The position numbers and the translations under genes are program-made. From Ferrovibrio sp046297595 (GTDB lineage: Bacteria > Pseudomonadota > Alphaproteobacteria > Ferrovibrionales > Ferrovibrionaceae), in contig NZ_JBKBHT010000001.1 in NCBI RefSeq assembly GCF_046297595.1, forward strand, positions 124,001-188,000: a DNA stretch of 64,000 nucleotides. The letters run 5' to 3'. This document shows positions 41,723-49,869 of this stretch, piece by piece. How positions within the stretch are numbered: position 1 is the stretch's first letter; every line of letters starts with the position of its first letter. The notes below the pieces were generated by a model. That model saw only the letters and a program-made list of their open reading frames with translations, was not told where the DNA came from and did no database searches.

Positions 41723-42012
41723 CGGCGCCTCCAGAGATCCACATCGGTCCAGAAATCGACCTGCAACTGACCAGGGTCGGTAAAGGCATAGGCGGTTTCC
41801 CTGCCGCGGATATGCCGGTGATCGCCCTTGCCGGCCTCGTTGTCGTACCGGATGACACAGACGTCATTCTCGATATAGGCGAGGCGGTATTTGTAGCGGT
41901 GCCCGGAGCCCGGCAACGCCCGCGGCAGATGCCAGACGACCAGATCGGCAAAACTGGCCTCGTCGAGCGGGACATGCTCGCGGAGCAGCAGATCTGCTTT
42001 GTTGGAATTCAT
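41719..42012 (-). CDS. TumE-like toxin (DUF6516 family)
   Basis: A 97-residue protein with the DUF6516 pattern: VVWHLPRALPGSGHRYKYRLAYIEN, cited by its central SGHRYKYRLAYI, then CVIRYDNEAGKGDHRHI and the C-terminal YAFTDPGQLQVDFWTDVD. The conserved YDNE..GDH motif is typical of the family, in which TumE is reported as the toxin of a toxin-antitoxin pair. The start ATG lies inside a perfect palindrome. The gene is followed by the HTH antitoxin with a four-base overlap. Toxin target not inferable from sequence. Confidence 0.8.
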   Translation of the reverse strand: MNSNKADLLLREHVPLDEASFADLVVWHLPRALPGSGHRYKYRLAYIENDVCVIRYDNEAGKGDHRHIRGRETAYAFTDPGQLQVDFWTDVDLWRRR

Positions 42013-42018
42013 TCCAAC
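42001..42018. promoter_or_regulatory. Perfect palindrome over the toxin start codon
   Basis: GTTGGAATTCATTCCAAC has two perfect 8-base arms around a two-base centre; the toxin ATG (42012-42010) lies in its middle. This is the expected autoregulatory operator for the toxin-antitoxin pair and would also hide the start codon in an RNA hairpin. A TTGACA-like -35 box lies upstream at 42040-42035. Confidence 0.65.
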
Positions 42019-42142
42019 ATAACCGCAGAGGTGTTGTCAACGATTACAACAACCGGCTGGCTGTTCTGCATTCCCCTCCTCCACGGCCCAAACTTGACTT
42101 TGCGGCTTTGATTATGTACACTGTTTGTTCTCTATACTCAAG

Positions 42143-42160
42143 CCGCATCCCGAGATGCGG
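42143..42160. repeat. Hairpin in the spacer upstream of the toxin pair
   Basis: CCGCATC (42143-42149) and GATGCGG (42154-42160) form a perfect 7-bp stem, extendable to 8 bp, with a CCGA loop. No T-tract follows on either strand, so it is not an obvious terminator. It precedes the decamer array. Confidence 0.5.
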
Positions 42161-42210
42161 CGCGACGGACATCGTGAATACTGAGATATGCACCCGGCTT
42201 CCGGCCGGCG

Positions 42211-42290
42211 ATAGCGTGCGATAGGCGATTTTAAGCGGCGATGGATGCCGATAGGCCGCTATATGCAGGGATAAGCGCCGATATGCGCCG
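42211..42290. repeat. Degenerate 10-bp tandem array, first consensus
   Basis: Eight consecutive 10-base units with consensus ATANGCGCCG, all in one register: ATAGCGTGCG, ATAGGCGATT, TTAAGCGGCG, ATGGATGCCG, ATAGGCCGCT, ATATGCAGGG, ATAAGCGCCG and ATATGCGCCG. The next unit, ATGGCCCAAA (42291-42300), is transitional. No gene is convincing here; a minus-strand open frame through it merely reads the repeat. Confidence 0.8.
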
Positions 42291-42300
42291 ATGGCCCAAA

Positions 42301-42410
42301 CGAACACGAACGAACCGGAATGAACCAAAACGGACCTGAATGGACCCGCATGGATCAAAATGGACCTGAATGGACCGGAATGAACCCGGATGGACCTGAA
42401 TGGGACTTTT
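42301..42410. repeat. 10-bp tandem array, second consensus
   Basis: Eleven 10-base units with consensus TGGACCTGAA, continuing the register of the preceding array without a gap. Exact or near-exact units include TGGACCTGAA (42361 and 42391), CGGACCTGAA and TGGACCGGAA; the last, TGGGACTTTT, is degenerate. The 10-base period is close to one DNA helical turn. Confidence 0.9.
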
Positions 42411-42414
42411 AAGA

Positions 42415-42445
42415 CGTGGATCCTCGGGTCAAGCCCGAGGATGAC
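42415..42445. repeat. REP-like half element 3
   Basis: CCTCGGG and CCCGAGG form a perfect stem around TCAAG; flanked by CGTGGAT and ATGACG exactly as the right halves of the elements at about 8.1 and 9.2 kb. It lies at the end of the decamer array, 120 bases from ndk. Confidence 0.75.
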
Positions 42446-42504
42446 GATTATGGGGGTAATTAATAATGAGACGTGATGCGCGAAGGCCGGCGTGAAACCC
42501 GCGC

Positions 42505-42535
42505 AAAACAAAAGGCCCGGCATTGCTGCCGGGCC
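42505..42535 (-). terminator. Rho-independent terminator of ndk
   Basis: On the minus strand GGCCCGGCA (42535-42527) pairs with TGCCGGGCC (42522-42514) across a GCAA tetraloop and is followed by TTTTGTTTT (42513-42505). It lies 32 bases after the ndk stop codon. Confidence 0.92.
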
Positions 42536-42566
42536 CTGGTCTAGTCCGGAGACTGAGGTGTTTATG

Positions 42567-42989
42567 TCAGCCGACGATTTCGGTGCCCGAGAAGAAATAG
42601 GCGATTTCCACGGCGGCCGTTTCCGGCGCGTCCGAGCCGTGCACCGAGTTGGCTTCGATGCTCTCGGCGAATTCCTTGCGGATGGTGCCCGGGGCGGCAT
42701 TGGCCGGGTTGGTGGCGCCCATCACGTCGCGGTACTTGGCGATGGCGTTCTCGCCTTCCAGCACCTGCACGACAACGGGGCCCGAGATCATGAAGCTGAC
42801 CAGGTCCTTGAAGAACGGGCGCGCGGCATGCACGCCGTAGAAGGTCTCGGCCTGCTTCTGGCTCATCCAGATGCGCTTCTGCGCCACGATGCGCAGGCCG
42901 GCGGCCTCGATCTTGGCATTGATCGCGCCGGTCAGGTTGCGGCGGGTCGCGTCCGGCTTGATGATCGAAAAGGTGCGTTCGAGCGCCAT
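42567..42989 (-). CDS. ndk: Nucleoside diphosphate kinase
   Basis: Transfers gamma-phosphate between nucleoside triphosphates and diphosphates through a phosphohistidine. The 140-residue protein has SIIKPDATRRNLTG at the start and the active-site His117 in NSVHGSDAPETA. Full length, and single gene with its own terminator. It is the first ordinary gene after the accessory patch and is divergent from the ABC-F gene. Confidence 0.98.
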   Translation of the reverse strand: MALERTFSIIKPDATRRNLTGAINAKIEAAGLRIVAQKRIWMSQKQAETFYGVHAARPFFKDLVSFMISGPVVVQVLEGENAIAKYRDVMGATNPANAAPGTIRKEFAESIEANSVHGSDAPETAAVEIAYFFSGTEIVG

Positions 42990-43143
42990 GGAGGTCCGTC
43001 CTTTGGGTCTTGTGGGTCTTGGCTAAAATTCGGTGGCGGGTATATAGAGGCTCCGCCCAAAAGTCGCAACCCGGGGCCGCAACCGTCGCGGCCCGTGCAA
43101 AACCCGGCCGCCCCTCCCCGGCCCCTTATTTAAGTCCTTAAAA

Positions 43144-45066
43144 ATGCTCTCTTTTCGCGACCTGACCTACCGGATTGCCGGCCGTGTGCTGCTCGACCAT
43201 GTGTCGGCCACCATCCCGGCCGGGCACAAGGTGGGTCTGGTCGGCCGCAACGGCACCGGCAAATCGACGCTGTTCAAGATCATCTGCGGCGAGCTGCAGA
43301 CCGAAACCGGCGGCGTCGAACTGCCCAACGACTGCAAGATCGCCAAGCTGCCGCAGGAACCGCCCGACGGCGAGCAGACGCCGATCCAGTATGTGCTGGC
43401 CGCCGACACCGAGCGCGAGGCCCTGCTGATCGAGGCCGAGGCGCTGGAAGACTCCTCCAGCATGGAGGATGCCGAGCGCATCGCCGCCGTGCACATGCGC
43501 CTGGCCGAGATCGACGCCCATAGCGCGCCGGCCCGCGCCGCCGTGATCCTGGCGGGCTTAGGATTTGACGAGGCGATGCAGAACCGGCCGCTGAGTTCCT
43601 TCTCGGGCGGCTGGCGCATGCGCGTGGCCCTGGCCGGCTGCCTGTTCGCCGAGCCCGATCTGCTGCTGCTCGACGAGCCGACCAACCATCTCGACCTCGA
43701 AGCCTCGCTGTGGCTGGAAGGGTATTTGAAGACCTATCCGCGCACGTTCCTGCTGATCAGCCACGACCGGCATTTCCTGAATTCCGCCATCGAGCACATC
43801 CTTCATATCGACAATATGAAACTTGTGCTCTATCGCGGCAATTACGACACCTTCGAGACCGAACGCCGCCTGCGCATGGAACAGCAGACGGCCTTCGCCC
43901 AGCGCCAGGCCGAGCAGCGCAAGCATATGGAGGAATTCGTCGCGCGTTTCCGCGCCTCGGCCTCCAAGGCGCGCCAGGCCCAGAGCCGGCTCAAGATGCT
44001 GGCCAAGATGCAGCCCATCGCGGCCGCCGTGGAAGATCCCAGCGTGATCTTCCGCCTGCCCGACCCGGAAGAACTGCCGCCGCCGCTGATCGTGCTCGAT
44101 CACCTCTCGGCCGGCTACACGCCCGACAAACCGGTTTTGCGCAACATCGACCTGCGCATCGACATGGAAGACCGCATCGCCATGCTGGGCGCCAACGGCA
44201 ACGGCAAGTCCACGCTGGCGAAAATCCTGGCTGGCACGCTCAAGCCCCAGGGCGGCAAGCTGCAGCGCTCGGGCAAGCTGCGCATCGGCTATTTCGCCCA
44301 GGACCAGGACGACGTGCTGGACGAAAACCGCACGCCGGTCGAGCATCTGCAGGATCTGATGAAGACCGCCACGGTGGAACAGCTGCGCACCCGGCTCGGC
44401 AGCTTCGGCCTGACGCGCGAAAAGGCGCAGACGGTGGCGGGCAAACTGTCGGGCGGCGAACGCGCGCGCCTGCTGTTTGCCATGGTGACGCATCACGCGC
44501 CGCACCTGCTCATCCTCGACGAGCCGACCAACCATCTCGACATGGATACGCGCGACGCGCTCGTGCAGGCGGTGAACGAATACAAGGGTGCGGTCATTCT
44601 CGTCAGCCATGATCGCCACATGGCCGAGGCCTGCGCCGACCGCTTCTGGCTGGTGGCCGATGGCGGCGTGAAGGATTTCGACGGCGATCTCGACGATTAC
44701 GCCAAATACCTGGCCGACAAGCGCCGCGCGGCCGCCACGGTGAAGCTGAAGGGCGGCGGCAAAGCTGAAGACAGCGCAAGTGATCGCAAGGCCGACCGCA
44801 AGGCCGCGGCGGCCGCGCGCCAGGCGCTCGCACCGCTACGCATCGCCGTGCAGACCGCGGAAAAGGCGATGGCCAGGCTCAATGCCGAAAAGATGCGGCT
44901 GGATGCCACGCTGGCCGACCCGGACACCTATACAAAGATGAGTGCCACCAAGCAGGCCGAGCTGCAGAAGCAGCATGGCGAGGTGGTGAAGAAACTCGAA
45001 GCGGCGGAGGAAGCCTGGCTCGACGCCCAGTCAAAGCTCGAAGAAGCGCAGGGCGAAGCAGCGTAA
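43144..45066 (+). CDS. ABC-F family ATP-binding protein
   Basis: A soluble twin-ATPase of the ABC-F family, which acts on ribosomes during translation. Two cassettes are complete: Walker A GRNGTGKST and GANGNGKST, signatures SSFSGGW and GKLSGGE, and Walker B LLLLDEPTNHLDLE and LLILDEPTNHLDMD, with the interdomain linker in between at residues about 250-310 rich in Arg and Lys. A C-terminal coiled-coil extension (about residues 540-640) includes LDDYAKYLADKRRA. At 640 residues it resembles YheS/AbcF3 more than EttA. Antibiotic resistance is not implied. Confidence 0.92.
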   Translation: MLSFRDLTYRIAGRVLLDHVSATIPAGHKVGLVGRNGTGKSTLFKIICGELQTETGGVELPNDCKIAKLPQEPPDGEQTPIQYVLAADTEREALLIEAEALEDSSSMEDAERIAAVHMRLAEIDAHSAPARAAVILAGLGFDEAMQNRPLSSFSGGWRMRVALAGCLFAEPDLLLLDEPTNHLDLEASLWLEGYLKTYPRTFLLISHDRHFLNSAIEHILHIDNMKLVLYRGNYDTFETERRLRMEQQTAFAQRQAEQRKHMEEFVARFRASASKARQAQSRLKMLAKMQPIAAAVEDPSVIFRLPDPEELPPPLIVLDHLSAGYTPDKPVLRNIDLRIDMEDRIAMLGANGNGKSTLAKILAGTLKPQGGKLQRSGKLRIGYFAQDQDDVLDENRTPVEHLQDLMKTATVEQLRTRLGSFGLTREKAQTVAGKLSGGERARLLFAMVTHHAPHLLILDEPTNHLDMDTRDALVQAVNEYKGAVILVSHDRHMAEACADRFWLVADGGVKDFDGDLDDYAKYLADKRRAAATVKLKGGGKAEDSASDRKADRKAAAAARQALAPLRIAVQTAEKAMARLNAEKMRLDATLADPDTYTKMSATKQAELQKQHGEVVKKLEAAEEAWLDAQSKLEEAQGEAA

Positions 45067-45069
45067 CCT

Positions 45070-45522
45070 ATGACGACGCGGCACTTCATCCTTCTCCTCG
45101 CCATGATAGCTGCCGCCTGCGGGCCAGCAGAGAACCCGGATTCCGTGATCCTGCCGCCATCAATGGCCACTGAATTGCTCGCGCAATGTTCACGCGAGGC
45201 ACCATCGGCAAGCGAAGGGACCTGGTTGCCAAGCAGAGCTGATATCGAAGCCCTGGAGGCCGCGCTCTCCGTCACCCTGACTTCAATTCAATATGAGGAT
45301 TCTTCTCGGTTCCCGACCGGCTGGAGACGTCAGTATGTCGGGATACTGGAGGACGGCGAGCGTGTCATCTATGGAAACTTCTTCCCGATCAGCACGCCAG
45401 TACCATCGCAGGATCTTAGCAAACCAGTGGTGGTTTGCGATGGGGGAACCAAATATTTCGGCGTTGAGTATGACGTGAAGGCCAGACACATCATGCATAT
45501 AGCATTCAACGGTTCGGCTTAG
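45070..45522 (+). CDS. Hypothetical lipoprotein
   Basis: A 150-residue protein with a short signal peptide and lipobox (LLAMIAAAC, Cys near residue 17), so probably lipid-anchored in the envelope. The mature part has no recognised domain; it contains GWRRQYVGILEDGERVIYGNF, here cited as the RQYVGILEDGERVIYGNFF strand pair, and one late Cys (VVCDGGTKYFG). Composition is less GC-rich than neighbours. It starts four bases after the ABC-F stop and its end overlaps holC by four bases on the other strand. Confidence 0.7.
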   Translation: MTTRHFILLLAMIAAACGPAENPDSVILPPSMATELLAQCSREAPSASEGTWLPSRADIEALEAALSVTLTSIQYEDSSRFPTGWRRQYVGILEDGERVIYGNFFPISTPVPSQDLSKPVVVCDGGTKYFGVEYDVKARHIMHIAFNGSA

Positions 45523-45974
45523 CTCTCGGCCTTCTTGACCCAGCCGCCGGTCTCGCTCTGCTGCCAGTAGGTCAGGGTGTGCCCGGCATCCTTGGCGCGT
45601 TTCCATCTTGCGCGCGCGGCCTGTACGGCATCCTCGTCGTTGCCGTCGAACAGGTCGCAGACGCGGGCATAGGCCGAAACGTTTTCGGCATCGGCGCCGT
45701 CGACCAGGAACAGCACGTCGGCGTTGTTGGGGCGCTCGTCCTCGGTGGTCAGATACACCGGCTGTCTGTCGGCAAAGCCGTCGGCCTTCACGCCATGGGG
45801 CAGGAAGCTGGCCCGGCCATAAGTCCACAGATCGCCGTTGAGCTGCTGGATGCGCTCCTCCGAGCCGCCCTTCACGACAGCCTTCCAGCCGCGCTGCAGC
45901 GTTTTTTCCAGCAGCTCCGGCAGCACCTGTTCCAGGCGCCGCCGGGTCAGATGGTAGAACAACAGCTCGGCCAT
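45519..45974 (-). CDS. holC: DNA polymerase III chi subunit
   Basis: Links the clamp loader to single-strand-binding protein at the replication fork. The 151-residue protein begins MAELLFYHLTRRRLEQVLPE and has the family pattern GWKAVVKGGSEERIQQLNGDLWTYG, read as two landmarks (GWKAVV and DLWTYG), and FLPHGVKADGFADRQPVYLT. It is 16 bases after pepA, the usual pepA-holC arrangement. Confidence 0.93.
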   Translation of the reverse strand: MAELLFYHLTRRRLEQVLPELLEKTLQRGWKAVVKGGSEERIQQLNGDLWTYGRASFLPHGVKADGFADRQPVYLTTEDERPNNADVLFLVDGADAENVSAYARVCDLFDGNDEDAVQAARARWKRAKDAGHTLTYWQQSETGGWVKKAES

Positions 45975-45990
45975 GGGCGGCGGGCCTGGA

Positions 45991-47493
45991 TTACTTGTCT
46001 TCGTAATAATCCGCCACCAGGCGGTTCAGCACGCGCACGCCAAAGCCGGTCGCGCCCTTGGGCACGGTCGGCTTGTCCTTCTTGCTCCAGGCGGTGCCAG
46101 CGATGTCGAGATGCGCCCAGGGGGTCTTGTCGACCACGAAGCGCTGCAGGAACTGCGCCGCGGTGATCGAACCGGCGCCAAAGCCGGGGCCGGCGATGTT
46201 CTGCATGTCGGCGATCGGCGAGTTCAGCCCGGAATCATAGGCCTCCGACAGCGGCATGCGCCACAGCAGCTCGTCCTCGGCCTTGCCGGCATTGGTCAGC
46301 TGCTCGGAAAGTTTGTCGTTGTTGGAGAACAGGCCAGCATGCTCATGGCCCAGCGAGATGATGATCGCGCCGGTCAGCGTGGCGAGATCGACCATCAGCT
46401 GCGGCTTGAAGCGCTGCTGGGTATACCACATGGCGTCGCACAGGATCAGGCGGCCCTCGGCGTCGGTGTTCAGCACCTCGATGGTCTGTCCCGACATGGA
46501 GGTGACGATATCGCCCGGCCGCTGCGCCGTGCCGGAGGGCATGTTCTCCACCAGCGCGACAACACCCACCACATTGGCTTTCGCCTTGCGGCCGGCGATG
46601 GCAGCCATGGCGCCGATCACCGCGCCGGCGCCGCCCATGTCCCACTTCATCTCTTCCATGCCCAAGGCAGGCTTGATCGAGATGCCGCCGGTGTCGAAGC
46701 ACACGCCCTTGCCCACGAAGGAAACCGGCTTGGCGCCCTTCTTGCCGCCATTCCACTGCATCACGACCAGCTGCGATTCGCGATCCGAGCCCTGGCCCAC
46801 GCCCAGCAGCGCGCCCATGCCCAGCTTCTTCATCTCGCGCTCGCCCAGCACCTCGACCTTGACGCCCAGGCGGGCCAGCTTGCGGCATTCGGCGGCCAGG
46901 CTGGCCGGATAGATCACGTTGGCCGGCTCGGTGACCAGATTGCGGGTCAGCGTCACGCCGTCGGCCAGCTTGTCGAGCGGCTGGTAAAGCTTCCTGGCGG
47001 CCGGAACGGCGCTGCTCAGCACCGATACAACCTTGAGGGAGGGCTTCTCCCGGTCCTTCATCTTGGTGCGGTATTTGTCGAAGCGGTAGCCGCCCAGCCG
47101 GGCGCCCAGGGCGGCCCGCGCGGCGGCCTCGGCGGCCGGCAGCACGGTGGCTTTCAGGACTTCGGCCGCAATGGCCAGCTCGGCCTCGCCCGTGGTGGCC
47201 AGCCGGCGCACGGCCTCGCCGCCGATGGCCTCGTAGGCGGCGGCCTTCACGTCCGGGGCCTTGCCCAGGCCGGCCAGCAGCACCCGCGACAATCCGGCGC
47301 CGGGACTCACGACCTCCAGCCACTGGCCCTTGCCGCCGGTAAACCGCGGCGCCGCCTTCATCGCCCGGGTCAGGGCACCGCCGAGCTGCTTGTCGAGGCC
47401 CAGGCCGAAGGTGCCCAGATGCCCGCCCTCGCCCACCACGATGACCAGGCTGCCGCGCTTGGGGGATTTGGCTTCGACAATCTCGATTTTCAT
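45991..47493 (-). CDS. pepA: Leucyl aminopeptidase
   Basis: Cytosolic dizinc M17 aminopeptidase. The metal/active-site region VGKGVCFDTGGISIKPA (catalytic Lys and Asp) and NTDAEGRLILCDAMW (the invariant NTDAEGR motif) are intact, as is DMGGAGAVIGAM. The ATG at 47493 gives 500 residues, the family length; a frame to 47565 has no support. It is divergent from lptF (175-base spacer), a conserved arrangement. Confidence 0.97.
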   Translation of the reverse strand: MKIEIVEAKSPKRGSLVIVVGEGGHLGTFGLGLDKQLGGALTRAMKAAPRFTGGKGQWLEVVSPGAGLSRVLLAGLGKAPDVKAAAYEAIGGEAVRRLATTGEAELAIAAEVLKATVLPAAEAAARAALGARLGGYRFDKYRTKMKDREKPSLKVVSVLSSAVPAARKLYQPLDKLADGVTLTRNLVTEPANVIYPASLAAECRKLARLGVKVEVLGEREMKKLGMGALLGVGQGSDRESQLVVMQWNGGKKGAKPVSFVGKGVCFDTGGISIKPALGMEEMKWDMGGAGAVIGAMAAIAGRKAKANVVGVVALVENMPSGTAQRPGDIVTSMSGQTIEVLNTDAEGRLILCDAMWYTQQRFKPQLMVDLATLTGAIIISLGHEHAGLFSNNDKLSEQLTNAGKAEDELLWRMPLSEAYDSGLNSPIADMQNIAGPGFGAGSITAAQFLQRFVVDKTPWAHLDIAGTAWSKKDKPTVPKGATGFGVRVLNRLVADYYEDK

Positions 47494-47668
47494 GATGCTC
47501 CGATCCGGCTGAAAGACTGAGAATTCCGACCCGGCACTATAGCGGCCGGGCTGCCGGCCGATCAATCGGCACTAGCCTGACGAATCGCCGATTCTTCGTT
47601 ATGGACCAAGTCCTTCTTTTCGTTTTGCGGTGGTGGCGATGGGGGGCGGAATGGGTATACTGCCCGCC

Positions 47669-48775
47669 ATGCGCGGGGTTACCCTTTACATCATGCGCCA
47701 GATCGCCTGGCCGCTGGTTTTCGCCACCCTCACCCTGACTGGGGTGATCTGGCTGACCCAGGCCCTGCGCTTCATCGACCGGATCGTCAACAACAACCTA
47801 GCTTTCCTCGATTTCCTTTATCTGACTATGCTGGTGCTGCCCAGCATCACGGCCATCATCCTGCCCATCGCCGCCTTCTGCGCCACCCTCTATGCCTTCC
47901 ATCGTATGGCTGGCGATTCCGAGGTGGTGGTGCTGTCATCCACCGGTTTCAGCCGACTCGCCCTGGCCCGACCGGCGCTCTACATCTCGATCGCGATTAT
48001 CGCGATCATGTACGCCATCACGCTTTACCTGATGCCGCTGGGATCGCGCACCCTGCGCGCCACGCAGTATGAATTCCGCAACGATCTGGCCGGCATGGCC
48101 CTGCTGGAAGGCGTTTTCAACACGCCGACCGACAAGTTGACCGTCTACATCCGCGAACGCGACGTCAACGGCGACATGCTGGGTGTTCTAGTGCACGATG
48201 TCCGCGACGGCACACAGCCGATCACCATGATGGCCGAGAAAGCCACCCTGCTCCGCACCCCGCAGGGGCCGCGCCTCTATATGGTGAACGGCAACCGCCA
48301 GCAGATCGACCCGGAGCGGAAGTCGCTGTCACTGCTGTATTTCGACAATTACAGCCTGGACCTGAATTCCTATTCTAAACAAGAGGGACAGGGCTGGCGC
48401 GAACCATCGGAGCGTTATCTGCACGAATTGTTCCGGCCGAACATGCAGGATGCCGATGACGTCAACAACTACAACAAGCTGATCGTAGAGGGGCATCGCC
48501 GTCTGGTATCCCCGCTCTATGCCCCGGCGCTGATCCTGATCGCCATCGCCGGCGTGATCGGCGGAGAGTTCAACCGTCGGGGTCAGGGGCAGCGGTTGAT
48601 CGCCGCTGGCGCGGTGGCCATCGCGCTGCAGATCCTCAGTCTTGGCGTTTCCCATCTGGCGACCAAGTCCATCATTCTGATTCCTCTGCTGTACATAACG
48701 CCGGTCGCCTTCATGGCTGCGGCTGTATTCATGCTGCGGGAACCGGGCATGCGCCCCAGGCTGCGTGAGGCCTGA
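47669..48775 (+). CDS. lptF: LPS export ABC transporter permease LptF
   Basis: Inner-membrane permease of the LptB2FGC complex that extracts LPS. The 368-residue protein has six transmembrane segments (first at MRQIAWPLVFATLTLTG, with FIDRI following) and a periplasmic beta-jellyroll between helices 3 and 4 (FNTPTDKLTVYIRERD). The ATG at 47669 fits the family N terminus; a start at 47630 adds 13 residues with no homology. Its TGA stop shares a base with the lptG ATG, so the two are coupled. Confidence 0.93.
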   Translation: MRGVTLYIMRQIAWPLVFATLTLTGVIWLTQALRFIDRIVNNNLAFLDFLYLTMLVLPSITAIILPIAAFCATLYAFHRMAGDSEVVVLSSTGFSRLALARPALYISIAIIAIMYAITLYLMPLGSRTLRATQYEFRNDLAGMALLEGVFNTPTDKLTVYIRERDVNGDMLGVLVHDVRDGTQPITMMAEKATLLRTPQGPRLYMVNGNRQQIDPERKSLSLLYFDNYSLDLNSYSKQEGQGWREPSERYLHELFRPNMQDADDVNNYNKLIVEGHRRLVSPLYAPALILIAIAGVIGGEFNRRGQGQRLIAAGAVAIALQILSLGVSHLATKSIILIPLLYITPVAFMAAAVFMLREPGMRPRLREA

Positions 48776-49869
48776 TGCGATCATCCTTCACGCTATCGCT
48801 TTATTTCGGCCGTCAGTTCCTGTTTGGAATATTGACTGTGCTGATCGTGCTTGCAGTGCTGGCCTACAGCTTCGACACCGTCGAACTGCTGCGCCGCGCC
48901 AGCGGCAGGGCCGATGCCTCCTTCGATCTGGTGCTGCAGCTCTCGCTGCTCAAGCTTCCGACCCTGATGACCAAGCTGTTCCCCTTCGCGGTCCTGTTCG
49001 GAAGCATGCTGGCGCTCAGCCGCCTGACCCGCTCTCAGGAACTCACTGTCAGCCGCGCGGCTGGCGTATCTGTCTGGCAGTTCCTGTTCCCCGGCATTGC
49101 CCTCGCGTTGCTGCTCGGCGTCTTCCTTGTCACGGTTTACAACCCGCTGAGCGCCGCGATGCTCGCGCGTTATGAATCGATCGAAGCCAAGGTGTTGCGC
49201 GGCCGGAGCAGTATGCTGGCCGTATCGTCCGGCGGACTTTGGCTCCGCGAGGCTGACGCAACGGGACAGATTGTCGTGCATGCCCTGCGCGTCGCGCAGC
49301 AAGGCATCGAACTGCGCGATGCGATCCTGTTTTATTATGAAGGCAAGGATGTCTTCGTGAAGCGGATCGACGCATCCTCGGCATTGCTTCAGGACGGCAA
49401 CTGGCTGCTTGAAAACGCCATCATCAGTTATCCGGACAAGCCGGCAGACCGTCATGCGCAACTCCGCGTCCCAACCACCCTGACTTTCGACCGGATCCAG
49501 GAGAGCTTCGCCTCTCCCAACACGGTTTCATTCTGGGAATTGCCCAGCTTCATCGCCACCCTTGAGGATGCCGGATTTTCGGCTGTGAAGCATCGTCTGT
49601 ATTACTACGGCCTCCTTGCCTCTCCCGTCCTGCTTTGCGCGATGCTGCTGATTGCAGCCAGCTTCAGTCTGCGTCTGACGCGCCGCGGCGGCATCGGCAT
49701 GATGCTGGCTGGCGGCGTGGGCGCGGGTTTCCTGCTTTATCTCAGCGTGGAACTGATGCAGCCCTTCGGCCTCAACGGTACGCTGCCGGTTCTGCTTGCT
49801 GCCTGGGCGCCGACCGCGGTGTTTATCATGCTTGGCGTTTCAATGCTTTTCCATTTGGAGGATGGATGA
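48775..49869 (+). CDS. lptG: LPS export ABC transporter permease LptG
   Basis: Partner permease of LptF. The 364-residue protein shows the same topology: FGRQFLFGILTVLIVLAVLAYS (first helix), PFAVLFGSMLALSRLTRSQELTVSRAAG (coupling region with SRAAG), the jellyroll domain and a final pair of helices with QPFGLNGTLPVLLAAWAPT. Start ATG overlaps the lptF stop by one base; its stop overlaps the lptD ATG as ATGA. The three genes are evidently a single translational unit. Confidence 0.93.
   Translation: MRSSFTLSLYFGRQFLFGILTVLIVLAVLAYSFDTVELLRRASGRADASFDLVLQLSLLKLPTLMTKLFPFAVLFGSMLALSRLTRSQELTVSRAAGVSVWQFLFPGIALALLLGVFLVTVYNPLSAAMLARYESIEAKVLRGRSSMLAVSSGGLWLREADATGQIVVHALRVAQQGIELRDAILFYYEGKDVFVKRIDASSALLQDGNWLLENAIISYPDKPADRHAQLRVPTTLTFDRIQESFASPNTVSFWELPSFIATLEDAGFSAVKHRLYYYGLLASPVLLCAMLLIAASFSLRLTRRGGIGMMLAGGVGAGFLLYLSVELMQPFGLNGTLPVLLAAWAPTAVFIMLGVSMLFHLEDG

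Noticed and set aside
42211..42410. CRISPR array
   Set aside because: Units are 10 bases, directly abutting and without spacers, and there is no cas gene.
42044..42700. Open frame through the decamer array (minus strand)
   Set aside because: The repeated peptide follows from a 30-base cycle of the 10-bp units and the frame runs into ndk; no ribosome site.
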